A stretch of 64,000 bases of DNA from NCBI RefSeq assembly GCF_048544455.1, contig NC_133537.1, positions 71,581,634 to 71,645,633 on the forward strand. Direction: 5' to 3'. How positions within the stretch are numbered: position 1 is the first letter of the stretch; every line of letters starts with the position of its first letter. Shown here one piece after another: positions 47,374 through 59,367 of the stretch. Both the position numbers and the translations under genes were made by a program. The notes under the pieces were generated by a model. That model saw only the letters and a program-made list of their open reading frames with translations, was not told where the DNA came from and made no database searches. This DNA is from Silene latifolia. Lineage: Eukaryota; Streptophyta; Magnoliopsida; Caryophyllales; Caryophyllaceae.

Positions 47374-49568
47374 ATGCGCAGGTCACGGGGTGGTGAACTA
47401 GTGCCATTTGACCCTGAGATAGAGAAATCTTTGCGCGAGTTGAGACGAACACAAAGAGTACTACCGACAGAGGAAGAGTTGAGTACTCTGTCAAGCTATT
47501 ACGAGCACAATCTGTTCGAAGAAGACCCACAGTCTTCACCGTTTCCACTTCTTGGTAAGAGACAGTTACTTCTCCTGAAATTCCGGTCATGGCCGAGGAA
47601 GCGAGTATAGCTAGTCATTCTGAGCCGACAGCTGAAAACTTATACAAGGGGTTCGAACTACCAGGAGATGCCAGGAAGTTCGAACCAAAGCCTTCTTACA
47701 TCAACATGATTGAGAGAAACCAGTTTGGGGGAGCTGCGAATGAGGATGCAGCTAAACACATGGAGACCTTTATTGATTACTGCTGCTCCATTCCCCCACC
47801 AGCCGGTGTGACCCGGGACCAGATCAAGGAGACCATGTTCATCTTCTCCTTCGTGATCTTTGCAAGGGAGTGGTATAGAGATCCGGACCGAGCCGTTCAT
47901 GGGATTACCGATTGGAATTCATTGGCATTGGCGTTCTACAAGAAGTACTTTTCTGCTTCAAGGACGATCGCTATTAGAGCTCAAATCACGGGCTTTAAAC
48001 AGGGGCCAGATGAGAATTTCCATGAAGCATGGGTCCGATTCAAGAAGTTGGTGCGAACCATACCGCACCATGGGTTCGAAAAGTGGAGTTTGTGCAATCA
48101 TTTCTACAATGGGTTGTACGACGATCAGAGGGCCATTTTGGATGCGGACCCAATGGAAGATTCGGCTGAAAATTTGAGAGCAACCAAGGGGTGGAAGATC
48201 ATTGACGATCTAGCTACCCACAAGGCCGAGTATGGAAATTCTAGAGGGAACCAGAGGAGAGCTGCTGAATCCTCCTCTGTCGCTGCGCTTGAGGCTCTTA
48301 CTGCGAGATTTGACAAGTATGAGCTAGGAGGAGCTTCTAAAGGTGGGATGTACCAAGTCAATGATGTGTCAGACGGTCCTTTCGTCTGTGAAAGGTGTGG
48401 AGGTGAGGGCCATGTCTCGAAAAACTGCCCTAGTCCCTTTGAATCTTGTGCCGCCTTTCTACACTATAGGCAGACCAACACCTACTACGAGCCGAATACC
48501 CATCCGAACTTGAGTTGGAGGAGCCAAAATGTCCTTAACCCAACTCAAGCTCCGCCGCAGCAACAGCCTTATATACCTCCTAATCAAAAACAACAACAAT
48601 ATCAGAAACCTCCTTATGTGCCGCAGCAGCAACAATCACAGAATTCTGAATTCTCCGAGCTGAAGAACTTGTTGCTAAAGGAGTCTCAAGCAAGAGAGGC
48701 CGGGATGAAGCTACTAGAGAGCCAAATTTCTCCATTGGCTAGCAAAAGTAACACTCGAGTCCCCGGACACTTACCGACTCAACCTGAACAAAAGGAGACC
48801 CTAAATGCCATCACTTTGAGAAGCGGGTCCACCCTTGATGGTCCTGCCATGGTCGAGGACACTGTTGAAAAAGATGAGCCGGAAACAAGTCAAGAGAAAG
48901 CTTCAACGAACATATCAAAGAAAAAGGCGTCTACCAGGTATTTCAGTCGATCGACTGATATACCTAGTCGATCGATTGAAGCACGGGTTACGGGAGCTTC
49001 TGGAACTGTACATATCAGTCGATCGACCGAGGACAGTGGTCGATCGACTGAGATCGCTGCTGATGCTGAGGAATTTCGTCCTTTAATGCCAAATAATCTG
49101 CGAGACCACTTGTTTCGGGGTACCACAGTCCCGAAGGTGTTAGGACCAGACCCGAGTCTTTGATGGGTCGATCCGTCCCAGTTCGACCCAATGACGGTCA
49201 ATGGTTCTCATTTGAGACGATCTGAGGAGGGGTCTAGCTTCAACAAAGAGAAGGTGACGGACTTTCAGCCTAAGTCCAAGGATGCCGGTGCGCGTGAATT
49301 GGAGGAGAGGGCTAAGGTACTTCTTTGACCCCTTACCGGAGAGACTCGTGCCGACCAAGGAAAGGTATCTTTCAAAGCAAATTTGAAAAAGTTATCCGTA
49401 GTCTGAATATACAAGTCCCCTTCCTTGAGTTAGTTAACCAAGTGCCCGCTTATACTAAATTTATGAAACAACTTTTGTCCAAAAAGCGGTCACTTGAAAC
49501 AGTGCACACTGTCGCACTTACTAAGGAGTCTTGCTCCTATCTGTCTCACACTGCGCCCCATAAGTTAG
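47374..49568 (+). pseudogene. Athila-type Gag and N-part of protease region, element D
   Basis: Gag packages the element RNA into virus-like particles. Start at 47374 (MRRSRGGELVPFDPEIEKSL), then a frame change near 47545-47560, because the main frame has a TAA just upstream of PVMAEE. The main frame runs to 49163 and contains the Athila Gag core (NQFGGAANEDAAKHMETFID near 47725; FHEAWVRFKKLVRTIPHHGF near 48020; FYNGL) and a zinc knuckle CERCGGEGHVSKNC near 48390-48430. A Gln-rich stretch follows (QQQPYIPPNQKQQQYQ). Between 48945 and 49049 four palindromes are read as SRSTD, SRSIE, SRSTE and GRSTE. After the stop at 49161-49163 the frame shifts again (RDSCRPRKGIFQSKF... to APHKL), where Copia C is inserted at 49569. 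Confidence 0.88.
48945..49049 (+). repeat. TCGATCGA palindromes inside the gag frame of D
   Basis: Four sites: AGTCGATCGACT at 48945-48956, AGTCGATCGATT at 48966, AGTCGATCGACC at 49017 and GGTCGATCGACT at 49038. The frame stays open across them. Confidence 0.93.
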
Positions 49569-50564
49569 TGTTGGGGTTGGTGTCCTTAACAGTTAGTGCA
49601 AGGACTTACAAACCTCTAAAAGGATCAAAGGGCATACTTTTGGTATTATTATCAGTTGATCCACGTTTATCAATAACGGTTGGCTTGCTAGATAAGTTTG
49701 ACGTTATTGTCATACGGATGGCGGTGATCAATTTTGGTCCCTAAAAGTCACACCTATAGGACACGTTCGAGAGACGTGACCGTATGAAAATCTGATCATG
49801 TAGATGCCAAATTTGACTAACCGGTTAGTCGAGTTATTTGACTAGTAATTAGTCAAAATGTGATGTTGAGATATTATATTTAATACGGATTAAATATCAT
49901 GGGCTAAGGCGAATTAACCAGTTAATTCGTAAAATTAAATATAAGCGTTTTATATTTAATTAAATGTATATTGAATATTAATTATACAATATCGTTTTTG
50001 TCGGACATGTATTAATACTTCAACTAACCCGTGTTATTAGTTGATGTTTTAATAGCCGATAACCGATGACGATTTATAATAAGAAACCGCGTCATATACA
50101 TTTAGCGAGACGAGTCGGATCAGTCGGATCACGAGTTAAATGAGGAGAAAGTGGAAAGCCCACTCCCCCTCTAGTGACCGCGGATCGAGAGGTCATCAAA
50201 AGGAGAGGTTTCTTCTCCTTTTGAAACCTAATTCATTTGGAAAAATAAACTAGGGTTTTGAAGAGCATTCTCCTCTGAAAAACCGAGATCTCTCATCTCG
50301 AAAAACTCACATCAGTTCTCCCAATATTGCAAGGCAATCGGAGAACACCATCTAGCACAAGGGCATATCTCGGACAAGTCTTGGGTGCAACAATTAGGAG
50401 GGAATCTCATTTGATTTCTGTTCTTTACGCCGCACTATAAGGACCCGAGGTTGATTTCTAATCTTTATCGTTTCCTTGTTATTTTGTTTTATGACTATAA
50501 ATTACATATGAAATTTGCGTTATAGTCCTACAATTAAAGGGTAGTATACGGATATTAACCCACA
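49569..50564 (+). repeat. 5' LTR of Copia C
   Basis: TGTTGGGGTTGG to TTAACCCACA, 996 bp; aligns with 57487-58481 and with the 3' LTR of A (3054-4038). Confidence 0.96.
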
Positions 50565-50566
50565 AG

Positions 50567-50578
50567 TGGTATCAGAGC
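50567..50578 (+). promoter_or_regulatory. tRNA-Met primer binding site of Copia C
   Basis: TGGTATCAGAGC two bases after the 5' LTR. Confidence 0.96.
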
Positions 50579-52594
50579 GAGGCCACGTAATTTTTCTATG
50601 TAATTTTCATTAAACGAAATGAATCGATGATTTTTTGTTTAAAAATTTTGTCTCGGCAGCCAAATTTTTTTTTACACGGCAGAAATTTTTTTTTTCTGTT
50701 GTTGCTGCGTTTTTGGTTGCATTGGGAACCGTGTCTTGTTTACACGGTTGCTCTTGTTGTTGTTTTGTCTTGAAAACCGTGCCGTTTCATGTTTTACACG
50801 GCTGTTTTGTTTCAATTTTCATATTGTTTTTACATGTTGTTATTTTATACGGAGATTATAGCAACATGTCAAGTTTTTGTCAATTGTTAAATTTGTTTTG
50901 ATGCGTTTTGATCAAAATTGCAATTGATTTTGTCTCGACAAACTGTTTTCACGAGGGTTTTGAAGTTTCAGCCATGTTTGCATTCGATCGAGCGTATTTC
51001 TACTCGATCGAGTGCTATTTCTGTCTTGTTTTTGTTCGATCGAGTCCCTGTTGTACTCGATCGACCCCTTTCAAAACCCCTCTGCTCGATCGAGTTGTCC
51101 TCGTACTCGATCGAGTAGATTTGCTGATAAAGGTACTCGATCGACCACCAGTTTAGTCGATCGAGCACTTTCTGTTTGGCAACCCTCTCGATCGACTTGC
51201 AGTTCAGTCGATCGAGCCCTTTTGTCCCTCGATCGAGCACTTATGTCCCTGGATCGAAGGATTTCTGTTTTGTTTGACTTTGAAAATTTATTCTTTTTGC
51301 TTTAAATTTTCTTTTGGCCTTAATATGTACTTTATACGGATATTGTACACTCGCTATGATTGTGAAACGGTTCACACACGTACCATTAAGTTATTTTAAA
51401 GCGTATTTAAAGTAACGGATTGTAATGGATTAAAATTAAATGATAGAAGCGGTTTTATCACATGAATTTTAATCATTAAAAGGTGGTTTGGATAAATTTA
51501 ACATAATTACGGAATTATGTCACGAATGAATTTGTTTTTAGTTGATGCATTTTTATTTATCGTTTATCTTGAATGCCGTGAATGCCCTTTTATTACGTAT
51601 TTAATTTTTACAATCGGTTGTAACTTAGTGTGGCCTTAGTAGAACGTGTTACCGTAATGATGGAACACGGTCTTGGTTGTATTTTGAGATCTCGTATCTC
51701 CGTTTTGGATTTTTCACTTGTAATTACAGTTTTTAATTAGAATGTAAATAGGTTTATATTTTGTAATTTTAATTGTAATTTTTTGAGAAGACCAAAGATG
51801 GAGACCAGATGCTCACTCCCGCTACTTGGATCAAGATGGAACATCAAGACAAGCTTTTCGGGTCCAACGGTGGATTCCAAAGTTGTATTATGTTCTTATA
51901 CTAGGATAGGCCACACTAGGAAATTTTTATTTACGTATTGCATTCTTTTATTTATTTTTATGCAACGATAATATGCATCATATTCCGCCTAAAAACCAAA
52001 CCACCTATTTATTGCATGAAAACCGACACATATAGAGGTCACGAGTTAGTTTTCATTGACATTCTCATGTCACACGTTTTAAAGCCATCATCCAAATAAA
52101 TTCATTCACGACGGACGCTAGTTATTCGTTCACTTAAAATGAATTATAATTTTGTTGATGGGATCTTCCTCGTATAAACTAAAATTGAGAACGGTCTTTA
52201 TAGGTCAAACTCCAATGAGTCCCTTCTTCGTCGGTAGGCATAATATGACCCCTTCTACGTCGGGTAAGTTGGAACCGATTGACCTATTTTATCTCAACAC
52301 TATGGTCACTAAACGATCCTGTGATCATGGTGGACTATAGATAGGATTTCAGAAATCTATCGTAGAGAGTTCTTACGGAAGAATTAGCTAAACAGTTGGC
52401 TTATCAATTTACGGAAATTGAGTCTTGGGATCACTTGTGTCATTCTTGAGGGAGATCAATTATGCAAGTGCGAGAGTCTACATGTTAAAATAAATTTTAA
52501 AATAGACTTAAATCACCTCGATGAGTTGCTTATTTCGTTTTGTTTTTCTTTCTTTTTCAGTGTAGATCACGATTTTAAAACTGCTAAACAACAA
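50579..52594 (+). other. 5' leader of Copia C
   Basis: 2 kb between primer site and gag without a convincing frame. It holds a dense palindrome array (50983-51255) and repeats of CACGG(C/T)/CCGTG words at 50675-50805. Short open stretches here are probably chance. Confidence 0.8.
50983..51255 (+). repeat. CTCGATCGAG palindrome array in the C leader
   Basis: About eleven TCGATCGA cores in 270 bp, one every 20-25 bp, flanked as ACTCGATCGAGT (e.g. 51002-51013) or mixed forms such as CTCGATCGAC and GTCGATCGAG. The last is degenerate (TGGATCGAAGG). Confidence 0.93.
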
Positions 52595-55500
52595 ATGGCT
52601 GGTTCTACTGAAAACCCAATGCCAAGTGCCACATTGGACCGTGAGTCCTGGCTTCGGATCTTCATGAATCGGATGAATCGGTCTACTCGGCGAAGAATGA
52701 TGGATCCAACTTCGCGGACTGGGAGGCGGCATTACGGAATCTTCTGCTGCTGGCGACGGGAAGCTCAAATATCTATTAGAGCCCATCCCGGCAAACCCAG
52801 GTCCCACGGCTAGAGCTGCTGAAATCACCAAGTTTAATGATTTTACGTATGGAAGCGGGTGCGATTAAAAACGTACTCATTTTTGCAATGGAACCCAATT
52901 TGCGGAAACGCTTCATAGCCCATGGTGCAAACAAGATTTTCACCACGCTCACTAAGGAATTCTCGAAAGCACCGAGAATCGTGACCTATGAGCATACCAC
53001 TCGCTTCTTTGATGCGAGACTCCGGAAGGGCCAACCGGTTAGCCCACACATTCTCAGCATGATTGAGAATGTCGAAAAACCGGAGACCTTTAAGCGTAAC
53101 ATCAGCGAGAACATTGTTATCGACCGCATTCTTCACTCACTCCACGATGGTTATTCGCAATTTAGAGCGAATTACTATATGAATGATTTGAAGAAAACTC
53201 CGCATTTGCACTCCCTCCTCGTACGGACCGAGAAGGACATGAAGTTCGGTGGGAGCATGAAACAGGATGTTCTCGTTGTGTCAAACAAAGGGAAGGGTAA
53301 GGGCAAAGCTCGGGCAAACCTAGCGTAGGTAAGGCGAAGTTCAAGAAGTCGGGTTCGGGTAAGAGTGGGCCTGGTGAGTCGAGCACCTCATCAGGCGTGA
53401 CAAAGAGCAAGAATGAAAACATGGAATGCCATCATTGCCACAAGATTGGGCATTGGAGACGCACATGTCCTGTTTATCATGAGGACATAAAAGCAGGCCG
53501 CGTTAAACCTGTTGGTATGTCTTCTTCTTCTACTTTTGTTCATATGATTGAGATTAACCACGCAAGTTACGGAACTTGGGTACTTGATACTGGTTGTGGT
53601 TCTCATCTGTGTAATCATGTGCGGGGCCTCCGAAATCTCGAGCCTCTCGTAAAGGGTGAGGTTGACCTGCGTGTCGGGAATAGAGCAAGAGTGGCTGCCG
53701 TCTCGAGGGGAACATATGTGATCCAACTTCCTAGCGGATTTGAGTTATCATTATATGATTGCTATTATGTACCCAGTCTCTCGAAAAACATTATTTCAGT
53801 TTCTGCACTTGATAAACTTGGTTTTTCATTTGTAATAGAAAATAATACTTGCATTTTCTCATTACACGATATGATTCTGACAAGGCGAGTCTCCATGAAT
53901 GGAATTTATGTTTTAGATCAGACCACAGAAATATTACACGTAATGAATAAAAAGTTAAAGGTTGGTGACAAAGATCAAACGTATCTATGGCCTGCCGTAT
54001 AGGACACATTAATGAGAAACGCGTAAAAACGACTCATCAAACATGGAGCTATCTCGGCCTTTGATTTTCAATCATTTGGCACGTGTGAATCATGTCTCAT
54101 CGGTAAGATGACTCGTATTTCCTTCAAAGGTGTTGGAATGCGCGGCTGCGACCTATTAGGGCTCATACACACGGATGTATGTGGCCCTATGTCAATCACC
54201 GCACGAGAAGGCTATAGGTATTTCATCACTTTCACGGACGACTTAAGTAGATATGGCTATGTCTACTTAATGAAGCACAAAAGTGAATCCTTTGAGAAAT
54301 TCAAGGAATACCGGAATAGGGTACAGAACCTATTGGGTAGAAAGATTAAAACACTGCGTTCGGATCGTGGTGGCGAGTATCTTTCTCACGAGTTTGATCA
54401 ACACCTAAAAGCGTGGGATTGCCCTACGGTTAACTCCACTGGAACACCTCAATTGAATGGTGTGTCCGAACGGAGAAATCGAACACTACTTGATATGGTT
54501 CGATCCATGATGAGTCACACGGTTTTACCTGATTCATTATGGGGTTATGCTCTTTTGTCAGCCGCTCTAATACTTAACCGAAGTCCGTCTAAAGCTTTTG
54601 ACAAGACTCCATATGAACTATGGAAGGGAACGGTCCCTAACTTGTCCTTTATACGGGTTTGGGGCTGCGAGGCTTATGTCAAGTGGAGACACGAGGATAA
54701 GCTCGGCCCGCGATCGGTCAAGACATACTTTATAGGTTATCCTAAAGGAACACTTGGTCATTACTTCTATTCGCCAACCGAACAACGCGTTTTTGTTGCG
54801 GCTAGTGCGACATTCTTAGAGAAGGAATTTCTCGAGAATGCAAAGAGTGATAGAACCTTCGACCTGTCGGAGATTCCAGAACCAAACACCGAGCAACCAT
54901 TGGAGGAACCTGTTCCTTTAATCCCGGCTGCGGTGAATATTCCTGAGGAACCTAGGAGGTCGGGAAGAGTCTCTATTCCTCCAGACAGATACATTGGTAT
55001 GGTCGAGGAACATGACATAGATGACGTTCTACTCTTAACGAGTAGTGAACCCGCAACCTATAAAGGTGCCATGACTAGTTCCGACTCAAAGCTATGACTT
55101 GAGGCCATGCAATCCGAGATGGACTCCATGTATGAGAACAACGTATGGGATCTTGTTGACTTACCGGCTAAGGTTCGTCCCCTTGATGCAAATGGCTTTA
55201 CAAGATAAAGCATTCGTGGAAGGTCAACAAGATATCTATAAAGCACGACTAGTTGCTAAAGGTTTCACCCAAGTGCCAGGTTTGCACTACGATGAAATTT
55301 TCGCACCCGTAGTCATCTTTGCGTTCCATTCGGATTATCTTAGCGATCGCCGCTTTTCATGACTATGAAATTTGGCAAATGGACGTGAAAACCGCCTTCT
55401 TAAACGGCTTTTTGGAGGAAGAGTTGTACATGGTACAACCCGAAGGTTTCATCGATCCACAACATCCTAAGAAAGTATGCAAACTTAAGCGTTCCATTTA

Positions 55501-56623
55501 TGGACTTAAGCAAGCATCTCGGAGTTGGAATCATCGCTTCGACCAAGTGATTAAAGAAAATGGATTTACTCGATCGGTCGAGGAACCATGTTTATATATC
55601 AAGTCGAGTGGGAGCAAGATTGTCTTCCTAATATTGTATGTCGATGACATACTCCTGATTGGGAATGACATACCTCTCTTAACTTCGGTGAAAGTATGGT
55701 TGAAGAACCATTTCCGGATGAAAGATGCGGGAGAGGCACAAAGAATTACAGGCATCCGTATCTATCGAGATAGATCACGTCGGATGCTATCTCTCAGTCA
55801 GGAGTCTTACATAGACAAAGTCCTGGAGAGATTTAGCATGACTAACTCCAAGAAGGGGTTCCTTCCTATGGCTCCAGGGGTGCATTTGAGCAAGTCTCAG
55901 GCACCAGAGACACCGGAAGAGAAAGAGCGCATGACACGGATTCCTTATGCTTCGGCTATAGGATCAATCATGTATGCCATGATATGCACACGTCCGGACG
56001 TGGCATATGCATTGAGTATGACAAGTCGATTCCAACAGCATCCGGTGAACCATATTGGCTGGTTTGTCAAGAACATTCTTAAGTACCTACGGAGGACTAA
56101 AGATTGGGCATTGACTTATGGAGGCGATCAAAAGCTATGCGCAACCGATTCTGTGAGATGCTAGCTTCCAAACGGATTGAGATGACTCGAAATCTCAGTC
56201 TGGATTCGTTTTTACTCTTAATGGCGCTGCGATCAGTGGAAGAGTTGAAACAAACTGTTACAAAGCAGATTCTACGGCGAGTCCAAGTACTATGCCGCGT
56301 CGGAAGCTACAAAGGAAGCGATATGGATGCGTCAATTCTTACATGGACTATCTGTAGTGCCTAGTTCGAATGACCCGATCACCATCTATTGCGACAATAG
56401 TGGTGCCATCTTCCAAGCTAAGGAGCCAAAGTCTAGCAACAAGTCTAGACATGTACAACGGAAAGCTCATCTAATCCGGGATTACGTGGAGCAAAAGAGA
56501 TAGTGATAGAAAAGATTGCTACTGAGATGATAACATAGCAGATCCTCTCACTAAAGCATTACGACAAGATAAGCATGAAGGGCATGTTAATTCCATGGGA
56601 ATTAAACGTGTTCCTAAGTTGTA
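52595..56623 (+). pseudogene. Copia C polyprotein (gag-protease-integrase-RT-RNase H), frameshifted
   Basis: Gag starts at 52595 (MAGSTENPMPSATLDRES), shifts frame near 52655 and again near 52760, and its capsid core (LRKRFIAHGANKIF...) is open at 52837-53328. The zinc knuckle CHHCHKIGHWRRTC lies near 53425-53470 and protease WVLDTGCGSHLCNH near 53580-53620. The HHCC element is damaged near 53985-54000 by a small deletion that removes its His. The integrase core (HTDVCGPM, FTDDLS, NGVSERRNRTLLDM) is open at 54108-55097. A stop falls in the RT N-part at 55096-55098, there is a one-base shift at about 55313 shared with A, and the RT YVDD lies near 55640. RNase H breaks into short frames after 56040. 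The end near 56623 matches the A stop. Not functional. Confidence 0.93.
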
Positions 56624-57486
56624 GTACTCTTTTATGGATCAGATTCATCCTCTCTTGTACTCTATACGACATCATCGTTTTGATATTTTATATATATATT
56701 TTGTTTTTCATGTGGATTTGTACGACAAATTTTGAACACCACAAAGTGAAGCGAACGAACATTATATCTTTTCGGTCCTTACTTGCCCACATGAGTGATA
56801 ACTCGGCAATTATTTTGTGACGTTGGTTGATGGTGGGTTCAACGAGCCATAAGTCAACCGGTTGGTGACCAATCACGGTGGCGATTTATACGGATATTTC
56901 GTAGGACACAATTGTGACATCGACGTGGAGTCCTAAATGTTTTATAACATTCGGTGCCCGGTCGTGGATAGGACCTCCATGGTGATCCTAAGAGTCGATT
57001 CTTTTGACTATAGATTGTCTCTTGAGACTAAAGCGATTTTGGGTGACTTTGGTTTCTTTCTCACGGTCATCCGTAACAGGGGGCCAAGTAGATTTTTTTC
57101 GGGTCATTTCATCTTTGTGCTTAGATCGGAAGGAGTTCGAGTTGAAGGAAATATTCAGCCTTTATCGGGTACTCGATATTTCTCAGGGCCACTCGAGGAG
57201 TCAGAATCGAAATGCATGGCCATGCTCGGATACGGATTCGTTTTATCGGTTAAGTTACTCTCTAGTCGGGAAACCACTCTAGATACAGATCGATTGTAAA
57301 ATACGACCTTTGTGGATCCGGATCTGCAAATTGTTTTACATTGAGTGGGAGAAATTTTAAATGAATATGAGAATCGGTTATCGCACATACACTTGTACGG
57401 ACAAGTGGGAGTTTGTTGGAGCTTGTGTCCTCCAGTTAGTGCGGATAACGTCATTGCACATACACTTGTACGGACAAGTGGGAGCT
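56624..57486 (+). other. Conserved 3' noncoding region of Copia C with duplicated polypurine edge
   Basis: Same layout as in A. Hairpin CACTTGT-ACGG-ACAAGTG occurs at 57390-57407 and 57463-57480 (73 bp apart), each followed by AAGTGGGAG and TGTTGG. A further GAGTGGGAGA lies near 57341. The downstream unit borders the LTR proven by the target duplication; the upstream unit is followed by a degenerate copy of the LTR start (TGTTGGAGCTTGTGTCC). Confidence 0.88.
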
Positions 57487-58481
57487 TGTTGGGGTTGGTG
57501 TCCTTAACAATTAGTGCAAGGACTTATAAACCTCTAAAAGGATCAAAGGGCATACTTTTGGTATTATTATCGGTTGATCCACGTTTATCAATAACGGTTG
57601 GCTTGCTAGATAAGTTTGACGTTATTGTCATACGGATGGCGGTGATCAACTGGTCCCTAAAAGTCACACCTATAGGATACGTTCGAGAGACGTGACCGTA
57701 TGAAAATCTGATCATGTAGATGCCAAATTTGACTAACCAGTTAGTCCGAGTTATTTGACTAGTAATTAGTCAAAATGTGATGTTGAGATATTATATTTAA
57801 TACGGATTAAATATCATGGGCTAAGGCGAATTAACCAGTTAATTCGTAAAATTAAATATAAGCGTTTTATATTTAATTAAATGTATATTGAATATTAATT
57901 ATACAATATCGTTTTTGTCGGACATGTATTAATACTTCAACTAACCCGTGTTATTAGTTGATGTTTTAATAGCCGATAACCGATGACGATTTATAATAAG
58001 AAACCGCGTCATATACATTTAGCGAGACGAGTCGGATCAGTCGGATCACGAGTTAAATGAGGAGAAAGTGGAAAGCCCACTCCCCCCTCTAGTGACCCGC
58101 GGACCGAGGTCATCAAAAGGAGAGGTTTCTTCTCCTTTTGAAACCTAATTCATTTGGAAAAATAAACTAGGGTTTTGAAGAGCATTCTCCTCTGAAAAAC
58201 CGAGATCTCTCATCTCGAAAAACTCACATCAGTTCTCCCAATATTGCAAGGCAATCGGAGAACACCATCTAGCACAAGGGCATATCTCGGACAAGTCTTG
58301 GGTGCAACAATTAGGAGGGAATCTCATTTGATTTCTGTTCTTTACGCCGCACTATAAGGACCCGAGGTTGATTTCTAATCTTTATCGTTTCCTTGTTATT
58401 TTGTTTTATGACTATAAATTACATATGAAATTTGCGTTATAGTCCTACAATTAAAGGGTAGTATACGGATATTAACCCACA
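57487..58481 (+). repeat. 3' LTR of Copia C
   Basis: 995 bp, TGTTGGGG to ACCCACA, followed by the GTTAG duplication. Confidence 0.96.
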
Positions 58482-59367
58482 GTTAGAGGATCCGGGCAGC
58501 TTTTCTGTCCCTTGCAAAATAGGTACCTTCTCAATTGAGAAGGCATTGTGTGACTTAGGGGCTAGCATAAGCGTAATGCCCTTGAGTTTAGCTAGGAAGC
58601 TTAAGCTGACCCGTTTTGCTATAACAGACATGACAGTTCAGATGGCCGACCGATCTGCGGTCGAGCCTATAGGAGTCCTAGAGGACATACCCGTCCAAAT
58701 AGGGAAGTTTTTCTTCCCTGTTGACTTTGTTGTCCTTGACATGCCTGAGGATGCCCATATACCGATCATCCTAGGTAGGCCATTTTACGCACACTTCTTT
58801 GGTGCGAGTCATTGACGTTGGCTCTGGAACTTTGACCTTCAAAGTTGGGAAACATTCTATCATTTTCGCCCAACCTGCTAAAAAGAAGGACCCCATGTGG
58901 CCTGTTACATGTAATACGGTTTCTGAAAAGAAATCGTACTTTGTACTTCCTGAATTGCCTATCTCTATTACTACTCCTGTGCTAACCCCTCCGCCCCAGA
59001 TTGGGAGCAAAATGGAGGAAGAATCTGTTGTTTTAGACATTGCAGGAGCTTGTTTGGGGAAGGATGAGCTGCAGGTCACTCTTGCCGCGACAAAGCCTAT
59101 CATTCAAAGAGGAGGTCTTGGTTGTCTAAGCTATGGGATTGATGAGGAAGTGGAAGATGAGCCACCCAAGGTGAGATGGGTGATTTGGATTTCGACGATT
59201 CCAAGGAAGTCCTTGATTGGGGAGATGACAAAGTTGATCCATCGAGCTCTCCAATTGTTGAAGCTGAGAAGGGTGCAACTGATAAGATGAGCACCATTGA
59301 GGCTACCTCTAGTAGCCAGAGGCCGACGAAGTGGGCCATACCTTGGCCTTTCTTGATCAACTACTAG
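58482..59367 (+). pseudogene. Athila-type aspartic protease and acidic tail, element D (continuation)
   Basis: Continues the D frame after C. LEDPGSF...PCKIG leads to the active site LCDLGAS (near 58550) and the PLSLARKL and IILGRPF motifs that define retroviral-type protease in Athila elements (DLG instead of DTG is usual there). A one-base shift near 58790 moves IDVGSGTLTFKVG into another frame, and another near 59165 leads to an acidic tail (LDFDDSKEVLDWGDDKVDPS) ending with a stop at 59365-59367. Where reverse transcriptase should follow there is none. Confidence 0.85.

Larger units (their letters stand above)
49564..58486 (+). mobile_element. Full-length Ty1/Copia retrotransposon C with target duplication
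   Basis: The element spans 49569-58481 (8913 bp), with LTRs of 996 and 995 bp and a perfect target duplication GTTAG at 49564-49568 and 58482-58486. Primer site, gag, protease, integrase, RT, RNase H and polypurine tract are in Copia order, but with many frameshifts. It sits in the protease region of D: removing C and one GTTAG joins the D frame without loss. About ten LTR differences by eye indicate a young insertion. Same family as A. Confidence 0.96.

Noticed and set aside
50908..51305. Frames with repeated DRV/SIE/RST residues in the Copia C leader
   Set aside because: Read-through of the palindrome array in several frames on both strands; no conserved start and not in any known Copia protein.
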